This document shows, in pieces, positions 27,791 through 35,762 of a DNA stretch of 56,887 nucleotides (position 1 is its first letter; each line of letters opens with the position of its first letter). Made by a program: the position numbers and the translations under genes. The DNA is from Candidatus Jettenia ecosi (GTDB taxonomy: Bacteria > Planctomycetota > Brocadiia > Brocadiales > Brocadiaceae). Location: positions 1-56,887 of the forward strand of contig SULG01000014.1 in NCBI GenBank assembly GCA_005524015.1, written 5' to 3'. Under the pieces are notes generated by a model. The model did no database searches and was not told the origin of the DNA. It saw only the letters and a list, made by a program, of their open reading frames with translations.

Positions 27791-29479
27791 TTATAAACGC
27801 CCGGATCTGAAAATGCCTATTGCCAAAGCTAATCCAAGAATACCGGCAAAAACAAACCCAAGAATGCCTAGCACGGGAAGACCGTACATCAAAGGTCCCC
27901 TGTTCGACATAATAATAAGTGAAGAACCAATAATCAAGGCAGAAACGACCATACTGAATGAAAGCCGATTACTTGATTTATCCATCTCAAATATAAACTT
28001 TGAGAGTCCCTGATGCTCAAATTCAATTTTTAATGTCCCCTTTTTTATCTTTTTTATAATTTCATAAGCATCTTTAGGAATCACCTTGAGAATATCCAAT
28101 AATTCCGAAGAATAAAATGCTGCATCTCTGAATATACGTTTTGGATCATGCCGTTCATGTACCAGCCTTTCCACAAATGGTCTAGTATAAGCAATGATAT
28201 TAAATTCCGGGTCCAACTGCCTGGCAATGCCATCCATAGTAACAATAGTCTTGACAAGAATGTGCATTTGTGGTGGTATCTTGAGCTTATGGCGTGTCAT
28301 CACATCAATAGCTTGTGGAAGTATCATAGAAATTTCTATCTGTTTTAAAGGTATATCATAGTACCATTCTGTAAGATCATTGATATCATGTTTAAAATCC
28401 CGCACAGATTCCTCACCGACAAAAGAACCTAGCATTTCCAATGCTTTCAAAATACCCTGTATATTTTTCATTGATAGAGCAATCAGGAGGTTCACAATAG
28501 CATAACGTGTCTCTTCATCGAGCCTGCCGACAATCCCAAAATCTACAAAAGCAATAGCATTGTTTGGAAGAATGAAGATATTTCCCGGATGAGGGTCTGC
28601 ATGAAAAAATCCATCGATAAATATCTGCTGAAGGATGGCATTAGCGCCATTTGCAGCAACAATCTTTTTCTCTTCATACGAACGATGGCTGCACAAGTAA
28701 TGATTGAGTTTAACGCCTTTGATTTCTTCTGTAGTAAGCACCCTGGATTTCGTGTAGTCCCAAAAGACTTTAGGAATATATGTCGTGGCGCTATCTTTAA
28801 AATTTTTGCAAAACCTGTCAATATTGTGTGCTTCGTACCGAAAATCGATCTCCTTCATGATGATCCTTGAGAACTCATCGACAATACTCACGGGGTCAAA
28901 AAACCGTATATCTTGCATATACCGATCTGCCAACTGAGCCAGGTTATAGAGAATATCAATATCTGTTTCAATCATTTTGCGGATATCCGGTCGCTGCACC
29001 TTTACAACTACATTCTCACCCGTCTTGAGTTGTGCCCGGTGTGCTTGCCCCAAAGAGGCGGCTGCAAGGGGAATTGAGTCGAATGAGGAGAATAATTCCT
29101 CAGGATAACTTCGAAAGGATTCCCATATCTGCTTTCTGACCTCTCCATAACTGAACGGAGGAATACGATCCTGAAGTTTACTTAATTCCGTACAAAAGTC
29201 TTGTGGGATTAGATCGGGCCGGACACTGAGGATTTGTCCAAATTTTATAAATGTGGGGCCAAGTTCTTCCAATACCTTTCTCAGTCGGGCGGCTCGAGAC
29301 TCTTGCGGCTCTGTGAAACGCCGTAATACACCCGTTTTGATAATGCCCCTTCCAATGATATGGTCATTCAAACGAAGCTGTTGGATGGCAAAACCAAAAC
29401 CGTGCTTCGTTAATATTCTTATGATTTGGTTAAAACGGCGAATATCGCGAATCTTTTGACCTATTTTCCCAAACTGCAT
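27791..29479 (-). CDS. ubiB: UbiB/ABC1 family atypical kinase
   Basis: A 562-residue protein with the ABC1/ADCK/UbiB hallmarks: the KxGQ motif in FIKFGQILSVRPDLIP, the alanine-rich loop AAASLGQAHRA, VVVKVQRPDI (ATP-site lysine), HADPHPGNIF and FVDFGIVGRL (the DFG-like metal site). Two C-terminal membrane helices follow (about residues 503-560). Family members support biosynthesis of ubiquinone or other isoprenoid quinones; in an anaerobe with complex I the relevant quinone could be menaquinone. It is preceded by a tiny phasin-like reading frame, a recurrent neighbour of ubiB. Confidence 0.9.
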   Translation of the reverse strand: MQFGKIGQKIRDIRRFNQIIRILTKHGFGFAIQQLRLNDHIIGRGIIKTGVLRRFTEPQESRAARLRKVLEELGPTFIKFGQILSVRPDLIPQDFCTELSKLQDRIPPFSYGEVRKQIWESFRSYPEELFSSFDSIPLAAASLGQAHRAQLKTGENVVVKVQRPDIRKMIETDIDILYNLAQLADRYMQDIRFFDPVSIVDEFSRIIMKEIDFRYEAHNIDRFCKNFKDSATTYIPKVFWDYTKSRVLTTEEIKGVKLNHYLCSHRSYEEKKIVAANGANAILQQIFIDGFFHADPHPGNIFILPNNAIAFVDFGIVGRLDEETRYAIVNLLIALSMKNIQGILKALEMLGSFVGEESVRDFKHDINDLTEWYYDIPLKQIEISMILPQAIDVMTRHKLKIPPQMHILVKTIVTMDGIARQLDPEFNIIAYTRPFVERLVHERHDPKRIFRDAAFYSSELLDILKVIPKDAYEIIKKIKKGTLKIEFEHQGLSKFIFEMDKSSNRLSFSMVVSALIIGSSLIIMSNRGPLMYGLPVLGILGFVFAGILGLALAIGIFRSGRL

Positions 29480-29486
29480 GTATCGA

Positions 29487-29564
29487 TTATTCCCTTTTCT
29501 CTTTTGTCATAAAAAGCGCCCCGACAGCCAGGTCTAGTGCCTTCTTAATAATACCTGATATCAT
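29487..29564 (-). CDS. 25-codon phasin-like short reading frame upstream of ubiB
   Basis: ATG 29564 has a good ribosome-binding site (GAGGAG, 6 bp upstream) and encodes MISGIIKKALDLAVGALFMT followed by KEKRE and a stop, 8 bp before ubiB. The pattern IKKALDLAVGA..LTKEK resembles the N-terminus of short phasin-like proteins that often precede ubiB, but the usual coiled-coil remainder is missing. It may be a truncated remnant kept for translational coupling, a genuine small peptide, or chance. I favour a remnant. Confidence 0.4.
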   Translation of the reverse strand: MISGIIKKALDLAVGALFMTKEKRE

Positions 29565-29700
29565 GATTTTCTCCTCTTTCATAAAATGTACTCTACTATC
29601 AAAACTGAACCACAGAGAACACAGGAATCTTTTGGGCTTTTTCTGCAATATTTATGATGTATCTTCCCGTTTTCTATACCAGTTTTTGATACTATCAGAT

Positions 29701-30267
29701 TTACTCGAGAAGTACTAAGCCATATATATTAACCTCATCGGCCTTGTTCTTAAGCGTTTCTATTTTTAAATCATGATTTCTTACTGTTTGATACACATCA
29801 ATACCACATGCTTCCATAGAGGGCCGCGCTTCTGCCGTATGAGTACAAGCCGAAGATGTTGCGCAACTTTCACATAATTTGCAAGGACCGGCGCCGAGGC
29901 CGAAAGCCTTATAGAATCCCATAGAAAAGGCTGCTTTTTCTACTTCGGTAATTATATAACGCATTTGCCAGCTTATATGCCCATGCAAGAGCAACGCCTT
30001 ATGATATTCTTTAAGAATATCCTTCATATCATCATACGATGGGGAGTGAGGAGGACAGGTTAGTTTTTTCCCATATTCATCACATCCATATTTGCATTTT
30101 AATTGAACCCAACGTCCAATAACAATCGTTTTCGCAGGAATAATAATAGCCTGTTCACAGCCCAGTCCTAGAGATTTTTTCATTAGGGCATTCCACAAAT
30201 CGGCAGAGTCCTGATAAGGTGTATCAGCGCTTTGAACTTCAGACGTGACTGAATTCTGGATATGCAT
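29701..30267 (-). CDS. DUF2284 cysteine-rich metal-binding protein
   Basis: A 188-residue protein with many cysteines in DUF2284 order: LKCKYGCDEYGKKLTCPPHS near residue 57, then LGAGPCKLCESCATSSAC and the trailing PSMEACGIDVYQT. The CPPHSP motif and the late C-x2-C-x2-C group are typical; the family is thought to bind a metal or Fe-S cluster, mostly in anaerobes. Start at ATG 30267 behind AGGAGA. No operon partner is evident: it is 137 bp from the phasin-like frame and about 300 bp from the next gene. Function unknown. Confidence 0.8.
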   Translation of the reverse strand: MHIQNSVTSEVQSADTPYQDSADLWNALMKKSLGLGCEQAIIIPAKTIVIGRWVQLKCKYGCDEYGKKLTCPPHSPSYDDMKDILKEYHKALLLHGHISWQMRYIITEVEKAAFSMGFYKAFGLGAGPCKLCESCATSSACTHTAEARPSMEACGIDVYQTVRNHDLKIETLKNKADEVNIYGLVLLE

Positions 30268-30562
30268 ATCCGGTTCTCCTAATAGTTAGTCTTACTATGT
30301 AATGTACTATAAACCAGGTGAAATATTTAATCAATATTTTTCCTCTAAGATCAAGATTGTCGGCGCCGTTATTTTAACCTTAGTAGCTTAAAACCGAAGG
30401 AATCCTTACAATTGGAAAACAGAAATGTAAATGCATTGGTAAAACTGCAAAATTTTAGAAATTTGTGATACTATCCTACAAGCTTACTCTGGCAGGTGTT
30501 TAAAAGGACGGGAGGATTATGCTTCAAATTTATCTAATGAAAACGAAGGACACACGCTATTT

Positions 30563-31249
30563 TTATAACCCTTCCCTCACAATAAAATTGATCGTCTCGA
30601 GCATTTTATCAATATCCAGCGCAATAAGACTTGTCAATGTCATGAACAGATAAAGAGCATTAAGGTTGGCATCCTTATTTGAGGCATCCCGAAGACGATT
30701 CATCAGGCAACTATTGACCGTTTCCAACTGTTTGTAAAGTTCTTCAACACCCTTCAAACCCCAATCCGGATTAGATTTACCCTCAGAGTATAGTAAATGC
30801 TGCTTAATAAGATAACTACCCACCAGATGGTAAACCGTTTCATCCTGATTAGCAAATGGCAGATGAAAGTATGCCAGTGGTTTAAGCCTTGAGAGAATAG
30901 GACAACGACCCGATGCCATAATAAGTCCAAAAAGAGACTTTAAGGCTTCTTGCACACTGCAGTTTTTAAAGAATGAACGGTCTTTTGTATACACCCATAC
31001 ATCTACCGGTTCAATGGAGATAACATCTCCAAATTTCTTAGCAACTCCCTCAATATCCAATGCAACAGGGCAATGCATGCAGTTCGATACGCGAAGTGGG
31101 CAATTACTGCATTGGTTGTAATCTAGTTTTGTCCAGAAGGCGTGTATCTCATTCTTTGCCATTTCCTTACAATCTTGCCTGTCAATATCAACCTCGAATG
31201 TATAATCTTTGCCGCTCTCTAAATGTAAGTTGTAAATGATTTTATTCAT
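30563..31249 (-). CDS. DUF6901-like cysteine-containing hypothetical protein
   Basis: A 228-residue soluble protein. Visible features are a cysteine cluster QCSNCPLRVSNCMHCPVA near residue 45, a central SVQEALKSLFGLIMASGRCP segment, and a YFHLPFANQDETVYHL motif, which together resemble the family now called DUF6901. The cysteines suggest a metal site. I use ATG 31249; a TTG 12 codons upstream is possible. The gap 30268-30562 on one side and 31250-31387 on the other show no further gene. Function unknown. Confidence 0.7.
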   Translation of the reverse strand: MNKIIYNLHLESGKDYTFEVDIDRQDCKEMAKNEIHAFWTKLDYNQCSNCPLRVSNCMHCPVALDIEGVAKKFGDVISIEPVDVWVYTKDRSFFKNCSVQEALKSLFGLIMASGRCPILSRLKPLAYFHLPFANQDETVYHLVGSYLIKQHLLYSEGKSNPDWGLKGVEELYKQLETVNSCLMNRLRDASNKDANLNALYLFMTLTSLIALDIDKMLETINFIVREGL

Positions 31250-31387
31250 TACAAAAATACTATCAGTTTTATTTACGTGCGTCAATTAACATCTACATCT
31301 ATCTTTGGTAATAAATCAAATAAGAGTATTGATAAGATACCATAAGCAGCAGTTACAAGTCCTGAGAAACCACAAGGGGATTATATC

Positions 31388-31416
31388 TTGACAATGAGTT
31401 TTGATATGCTTATACT
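31388..31416 (+). promoter_or_regulatory. Consensus-type sigma-70 promoter upstream of tRNA-Arg/tadA
   Basis: TTGACA (31388-31393), exactly 17 bp, then TATACT (31411-31416). It is the best -35 match in the window. Transcription from about 31423 would run through the tRNA-Arg gene at 31563 and into tadA, which starts 80 bp beyond the tRNA. Confidence 0.6.
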
Positions 31417-31562
31417 TTTCTTATTCAATTTACACACCTCCAGCAATAGCAGTAACCCTTACATTTTAAATTCATTTTATTACTGATCTATCGCTTAAAG
31501 TTTTGAAAGATATTTTCTGACCATGATATTTTGCTTTCGGTAAGGCAAAAGAGATCTAGAGA

Positions 31563-31636
31563 GCGCCCATAGCTCAATTGGATAGAGTCACGGACTACGA
31601 ATCCGGAGGTTGGAGGTTCAAATCCTCCTGGGCGCG
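31563..31636 (+). tRNA. tRNA-Arg (anticodon ACG)
   Basis: A full cloverleaf: 7-bp acceptor GCGCCCA/TGGGCGC, D arm GCTC/GAGT, anticodon stem ACGGA/TCCGG with loop CTACGAA (anticodon ACG), and T arm GGAGG-TTCAAAT-CCTCC. Discriminator G; CCA is not encoded. The A at the wobble position is the substrate of TadA, encoded 80 bp downstream. Confidence 0.95.
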
Positions 31637-31715
31637 TTTTTTATTATTATAATTATACGGCGAAAAATAGGTATGTTGAGTACCTGCAGAAAGTTTGTAC
31701 AAGCATCTATAAATT

Positions 31716-32186
31716 ATGGAAGATATTACGAGCAAACATGAATATTTTATGAGACAGGCCCTTGCCGAGGCGAGAAAGGCTGTAGAAAAAGATGAAGTGC
31801 CAATCGGAGCTGTGATTGTTTATGAAAACCACATAATAGCCCGTGCACATAATCAGCGAGAGATGCTCAATGATCCTACTGCCCATGCGGAAATGATAGC
31901 AATAACTCAAGCTGCCGCACATTTACAAAACTGGCGTTTAACAGGAACAACAATCTATGTAACTTTGGAACCTTGTGCAATGTGCGCTGGCGCTTTAGTG
32001 CAATCGAGGATTGATACCCTTGTTTATGGAACTACAGATAAAAAGGCCGGGGCTTGTGCATCGGTTATAAATCTTGTTCAGGAGCCGAGGTTTAACCATC
32101 GTTTGAATGTTCTATCAAATGTTCTTGCCGATGAATGTAAACATATACTGCAAAAATTCTTTTTAGAAAACTGCCGTACAAAATAA
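31716..32186 (+). CDS. tadA: tRNA-specific adenosine deaminase TadA
   Basis: A 156-residue cytidine/adenosine-deaminase-fold enzyme. The zinc site is H57 with catalytic E59 (TAHAEM) plus C87 and C90 (LEPCAMCAGAL); the C-terminal helix begins near VLADECKHILQKF. TadA converts A34 to inosine in tRNA-Arg(ACG), allowing one tRNA to read CGU, CGC and CGA. Its substrate tRNA gene is immediately upstream and probably on the same transcript. Length is normal. Confidence 0.95.
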   Translation: MEDITSKHEYFMRQALAEARKAVEKDEVPIGAVIVYENHIIARAHNQREMLNDPTAHAEMIAITQAAAHLQNWRLTGTTIYVTLEPCAMCAGALVQSRIDTLVYGTTDKKAGACASVINLVQEPRFNHRLNVLSNVLADECKHILQKFFLENCRTK

Positions 32187-32206
32187 CGAGGCAATTTTTA
32201 ACTACA

Positions 32207-32298
32207 GGAGAGGTGCCAGAGTGGTTGATCGGGACGGTCTCGAAAACCGTTTCCCGCTTAAAAGCGGGACGTGGGTTCGAATCCCACCCTCTCCGCCA
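32207..32298 (+). tRNA. tRNA-Ser (anticodon CGA)
   Basis: A class II tRNA with acceptor GGAGAGG/CCTCTCC, anticodon loop containing CGA (GGTCTCGAAAACC), a long variable arm (CCCGCTT-AAAA-GCGGG type hairpin) and an encoded CCA at 32296-32298. Reads UCG. Confidence 0.95.
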
Positions 32299-32492
32299 GT
32301 TAATAATTGAGAATTAAGGAATCATTAATTATAATGAAGAATAACTATTCCTTACAATACATTATCGCGGTTCTGCTCCTTTGTGAACTATAGATCTTTG
32401 GAGAAATCTGTATGTAAAAAAGTATCACGCATATACGCTGTAAGAAATTTTTGAAGCCTTGTTTCACAATACTATCATTGATGTGTTGTTTT

Positions 32493-32585
32493 GGAGAGGT
32501 GTCAGAGAGGCCGAATGAGCGCGCTTGGAAAGCGCGTATACCGACAAAATCGGTATCGCGGGTTCGACTCCCGCCCTCTCCGCCA
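32493..32585 (+). tRNA. tRNA-Ser (anticodon GGA)
   Basis: Second class II tRNA, with the same acceptor stem as the previous one. Anticodon stem GCGCGCT..AGCGCG with loop TTGGAAA (anticodon GGA, reads UCU/UCC), variable arm TACCGAC-AAAA-TCGGTA, and encoded CCA. It lies 11 bp before the SRP RNA. Confidence 0.95.
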
Positions 32586-32596
32586 TATTTACTAAA

Positions 32597-32872
32597 AGGC
32601 CGTGCTAGATGGGGAGCTAGCGGTACCCTGTAACCTGCAACCCGCTATAGCAGGATCGATCGCTTTTTTGAGGGCTCACAGACTGTTAGCTTTATCAATG
32701 TAAGGGGTGTTGAAGGCTGGATCTCATGCAATAAGAGACGCTGCGAACCTGGTCAGATGCGGAAGCAAGCAGCCATAAGCATATGTCCTTATGTGCCGTG
32801 AGCAAGTCTGGCCTGAGCTTACTGCATTGGTAAACTAATGGAAACGGGAACAAAAAAAAGTGCACGGCCTTT
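32597..32872 (+). ncRNA. ffs: Signal recognition particle RNA (large bacterial type)
   Basis: About 275 nt. The 5' and 3' ends pair (GGCCGTGC with GCACGGCC at 32862-32869) and a T-run follows, acting as terminator. The 5' part GGGGAGCTAGCGGTACCCTG with CGCTATAGC matches the Alu domain of long SRP RNAs; the SRP54-binding domain is CCTGGTCAGATGCGGAAGCA followed by AGCAGCC, with the GGAA tetraloop region. It is the RNA scaffold of the signal recognition particle that brings Ffh to ribosomes. The order SRP RNA, dnaX, ebfC, recR is a common bacterial arrangement. Confidence 0.92.
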
Positions 32873-32979
32873 TTATAGAATTATAGGGATATTCCGAATT
32901 TTCATTTCTGCAAATCTTTCATAACACGACATGGTTTCCACGGTTTTCTGCAAGTTAAGAAACAACAGAATAAAGCATA

Positions 32980-33008
32980 TTGATATGGGTAGAATAACAA
33001 AGTATAAT
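32980..33008 (+). promoter_or_regulatory. Predicted sigma-70 promoter of dnaX
   Basis: TTGATA (32980-32985), a 17-bp spacer and a perfect TATAAT (33003-33008). Initiation near 33015 gives a leader of about 31 nt before the dnaX ATG, with a GAGG ribosome-binding site inside it. This separates dnaX-ebfC-recR-rpoN from the terminated SRP RNA. Confidence 0.65.
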
Positions 33009-33045
33009 AAGTTTAACGTTTTCTAACTATTGAGGTAATTAGCGA

Positions 33046-34398
33046 ATGTCTTATGTCGTATTAGCGCGCCGGTATCGTCCTCAAACTTTTGAGGATCTCG
33101 TAGGGCAAGAATCGATAGTGACAACCCTTCGGAATGCCATCCGTTTCAACAGGGTCGCTCACGCTTATTTATTAGCAGGACCTCGAGGCGTGGGTAAGAC
33201 CTCGATGGCACGCATAGTATCCAAGGCATTGAATTGCCAGCATGGTCCTACAGATACTCCCTGTAATACCTGTGATATTTGCCGATGCATCTCCGAAGGA
33301 AAGGATATTGATGTTCTGGAAATAGATGGCGCCTCGAATCGGGGAATTGATGAAGTAAGAAATATACGACAAAATGTAAATTACGCCCCATCGCGGGCAC
33401 GCTATAAGATTTATATTATTGATGAAGTACATATGCTAACACGCGAGGCTTTTAATGCGCTTCTAAAAACTCTTGAAGAGCCGCCGCCACATGTTAAATT
33501 TATTTTCGCCACAACGGCGGTTAACCGGTTGCCTGAAACGGTTCAATCACGATGTCAACGGTTCGATTTTAAGAATATTTCTATCCATGATATTGAAAAG
33601 CGGCTTCTTGATATCTCTAAAGCTGAAGGTGTACAAATTGACCCCTTAGCTCTTCACATGATAGCAAGATATGCTAAGGGCGGATTACGGGATTCCCAAT
33701 CAGTCCTGGATCAGCTTCTCTCTTTTTGCAAGGATACGGTATCCTTAGAAGACGTAAATTTTGTTTTGGGCTGCATTGACGAAGATAAACTTCTAGGTAT
33801 GTTCGACAGCTTCGTAAAAAAAGAGGTATCCTCTGCTCTGGAGATCGTGGATACTGTTCTCAATGAAGGAAAAACGTGTGGAGAGTTTATAGATCAGATG
33901 CTTTTGTGTATCAGGGAACTTCTGATCTTTTCTTCTTGTGGACAAGATGCTAAATGGATAGAGTTTAATACATCTCTGATACAGCGACATGGAAAGTCTT
34001 TTTCTGGCGATACTTTACTCTATATGATTCAACTGCTGTCAGAGACGAGAGTACGCACTACGGATTCTCTCTTACACCGTATCTTACTTGAAACGGCTAT
34101 CATTAAATTATGCCGAATGGAATCCATCGGCTCATTGCATGAAATCGCAGAAAAAATTGCATCTTTGGAAGATAGATTTATAAAATTAGACAGTAAAGAC
34201 ACAGAGAAAAAGCAAGAAATTATACCTGCACAAAAACCTCTTGTTCCGGAAATGGTGTCAGAACCGATATCGGAAGGATATACTACCATAAAAAACGAGA
34301 GTAAAAATATTGAAATGCAACATGATGAGAAAAGTCTTTGGGAAAAAATTCTTTTTACAGTACAAGGCGAAAAAAAAATCTACCTGGTCACTTCTTAA
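33046..34398 (+). CDS. dnaX: DNA polymerase III subunit gamma/tau, short form
   Basis: The clamp-loader ATPase. The 450-residue product of the normal frame contains Walker A GPRGVGKTS (45-53), zinc ligands C64, C73, C76, C79, Walker B IIDEVH (125-130), the TLEEPPPHVKFIFATT and SRCQRF (sensor/arginine finger) motifs, and the lid and collar domains III. It ends 10 residues after an A9 tract at codons 442-445, close to the length of E. coli gamma (431) and Thermus gamma. Past this point family-like sequence continues in other frames to 34713, so a longer tau-like product of about 555 residues needs slippage at A9 (34370-34378) and back at A7 (34494-34500), or the sequence contains two indels. 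Confidence 0.93.
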   Translation: MSYVVLARRYRPQTFEDLVGQESIVTTLRNAIRFNRVAHAYLLAGPRGVGKTSMARIVSKALNCQHGPTDTPCNTCDICRCISEGKDIDVLEIDGASNRGIDEVRNIRQNVNYAPSRARYKIYIIDEVHMLTREAFNALLKTLEEPPPHVKFIFATTAVNRLPETVQSRCQRFDFKNISIHDIEKRLLDISKAEGVQIDPLALHMIARYAKGGLRDSQSVLDQLLSFCKDTVSLEDVNFVLGCIDEDKLLGMFDSFVKKEVSSALEIVDTVLNEGKTCGEFIDQMLLCIRELLIFSSCGQDAKWIEFNTSLIQRHGKSFSGDTLLYMIQLLSETRVRTTDSLLHRILLETAIIKLCRMESIGSLHEIAEKIASLEDRFIKLDSKDTEKKQEIIPAQKPLVPEMVSEPISEGYTTIKNESKNIEMQHDEKSLWEKILFTVQGEKKIYLVTS

Positions 34399-34713
34399 GG
34401 AAGGCCGATTGGCCGAAATAAAAGATGGAGATATAACGATCGAGTTCCCAGGTAATTATACCTTTCACATGCAAAGACTAAGTCAAATAGAAGAAAAAAA
34501 CTTATAGAACAGTGTATAAAAGAAGTACTCCAGAGTAGTGTGAGACTAAAACTTGCTCTAGCAAAAAACATACATCCCGAAAAAAACAAAACAAATTTAT
34601 CATCAGATCATGGCCCTTCTAATCAAATTGCGGTCAATCCTGTATGCTCTGAGCCAGTGGTAAATAAGATCGTAGAATTGTTTGATGGTCATGTCATGAA
34701 AGTAAATAAATAG
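34370..34713 (+). other. dnaX tau-like extension encoded in alternate frames between two poly-A tracts
   Basis: After the A9 tract, the frame one base ahead reads KSTWSLLKEGRLAEIKDGDI then TIEFPGNYTFHMQRL, the usual domain IV style of DnaX, and stops at TAG 34505. From 34501 the original frame reads on as LIEQCIKEVLQSSVRLKLAL and ends at TAG 34711-34713, whose bases overlap the ebfC ribosome-binding site. The A7 tract at 34494-34500 is exactly where the two meet. A8 at both tracts would give one continuous frame. A GGCC-GATT-GGCC mini-hairpin lies 20 bp after A9. Confidence 0.7.
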
Positions 34714-34727
34714 AGGAGGTCAATACG

Positions 34728-35081
34728 ATGAAGGGTTTTGGCAATATTACAGAAATGATGAAACAGGCACAGAAACAGGCTCAAAAGATGCAAAAGCAAA
34801 TGGAGGATATTCAAAACGATTTGAAAGAGCGAGTCGTAGAGGCAAGCTCCGGCGGCGGAATGGTTACAGTCCATATGAATGGAAAACAAGAGATCCTTTC
34901 AATTAAAATCGATCCGGAGGTTGTAGATCCAAAGGATGTTCAGATGCTTGAAGACCTTATATTATCAGCAATTTCACAAGCGCTGAAAAAATCTCAGGAA
35001 TTGTATCAATCCGAGATGGGAAAACTTACCGGTGGGTTAAATATTCCTGGATTACAAGGAATGTTTGGGGGTGGAATGTAA
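34728..35081 (+). CDS. ebfC: YbaB/EbfC nucleoid-associated protein
   Basis: A 117-residue protein with the YbaB fold: an N-terminal coiled coil rich in [16 protein letters not shown], then a beta-strand core [20 protein letters not shown] and the [18 protein letters not shown] motif. It binds DNA as a dimer and is almost always between dnaX and recR, as here. Its GAGGAGG site overlaps the dnaX tau stop codon, so its translation may depend on which dnaX frame ribosomes use. Confidence 0.94.
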   Translation: MKGFGNITEMMKQAQKQAQKMQKQMEDIQNDLKERVVEASSGGGMVTVHMNGKQEILSIKIDPEVVDPKDVQMLEDLILSAISQALKKSQELYQSEMGKLTGGLNIPGLQGMFGGGM

Positions 35082-35124
35082 CTATGAGAAACTATGAGTA
35101 AAAGGTTTTAAGAGGTTCTTTATT

Positions 35125-35733
35125 TTGAATGCATATCCACAATCTATGATCAAACTCATGAACGAGTTCGAAAAAATGCCAGGTATAGGGCAAAAGACAG
35201 CAGAACGACTCGCATGCTATATCTTAAAACAACCTGTAGAAGAAGCAATGCAACTTGCCTATGCCATCCGCGATGTAAAAAAGTTTATTAAAACCTGTTC
35301 GATCTGTTTTAATGTATCAGAAAAAGATCCATGCCATATTTGCAGTAATACGCAAAGGGATAATTCTGTAATCTGTGTAATCGAACAACTTGCCGACCTT
35401 TTAACCATAGAAAAGACCGGTAAGTATAACGGTCTTTATCATGTGCTCCAGGGGCATATTTCCCCTCTGGATGGCATTAGCCCGGAGTCTCTTACCATTG
35501 AAGGGCTCTTGCAAAGGGTTAAAAGTAATCATGTAGAAGAAGTTATCCTGGCAACGAATTTGAATATGGAAGGAGATGCAACCGCTTTGTATATTCATAA
35601 ACAACTGCATTCTTTAGGAGTGCGGGTTACCAGACTTGCCCGTGGATTACCAACAGGAAGCTATCTCGAATATGCAAATACAGCGATCGTTTCTGATGCA
35701 ATTAGTGGTAGAAACGAAATGAGGTCTTCATAG
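35125..35733 (+). CDS. recR: Recombination mediator RecR
   Basis: A 202-residue protein: helix-hairpin-helix (EKMPGIGQKTAERLACYIL), a C4 zinc finger (CSICFNVSEKDPCHIC), the TOPRIM domain (VICVIEQLADLLTIEKTG and EVILATNLNMEGDATALYI) and the C-terminal ARGLPTGSYLEYAN. RecR works with RecF/RecO to load RecA on gapped DNA. The start is TTG at 35125: AAGAGG lies 9 bp upstream and the alignment to other RecR N-termini begins here; ATG 35146 would cut off conserved sequence. Confidence 0.95.
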   Translation: MNAYPQSMIKLMNEFEKMPGIGQKTAERLACYILKQPVEEAMQLAYAIRDVKKFIKTCSICFNVSEKDPCHICSNTQRDNSVICVIEQLADLLTIEKTGKYNGLYHVLQGHISPLDGISPESLTIEGLLQRVKSNHVEEVILATNLNMEGDATALYIHKQLHSLGVRVTRLARGLPTGSYLEYANTAIVSDAISGRNEMRSS

Positions 35734-35762
35734 TTCAAGTTTTTTTTAGAAGGTGATATTTC

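Noticed and set aside
34370-34420. E. coli-style minus-one ribosomal frameshift in dnaX
   Set aside because: The minus-one frame after the A9 tract reads only about 15 codons to a TAA and is not DnaX-like. The family-like continuation is in the plus-one frame, so a simple minus-one event does not explain it.
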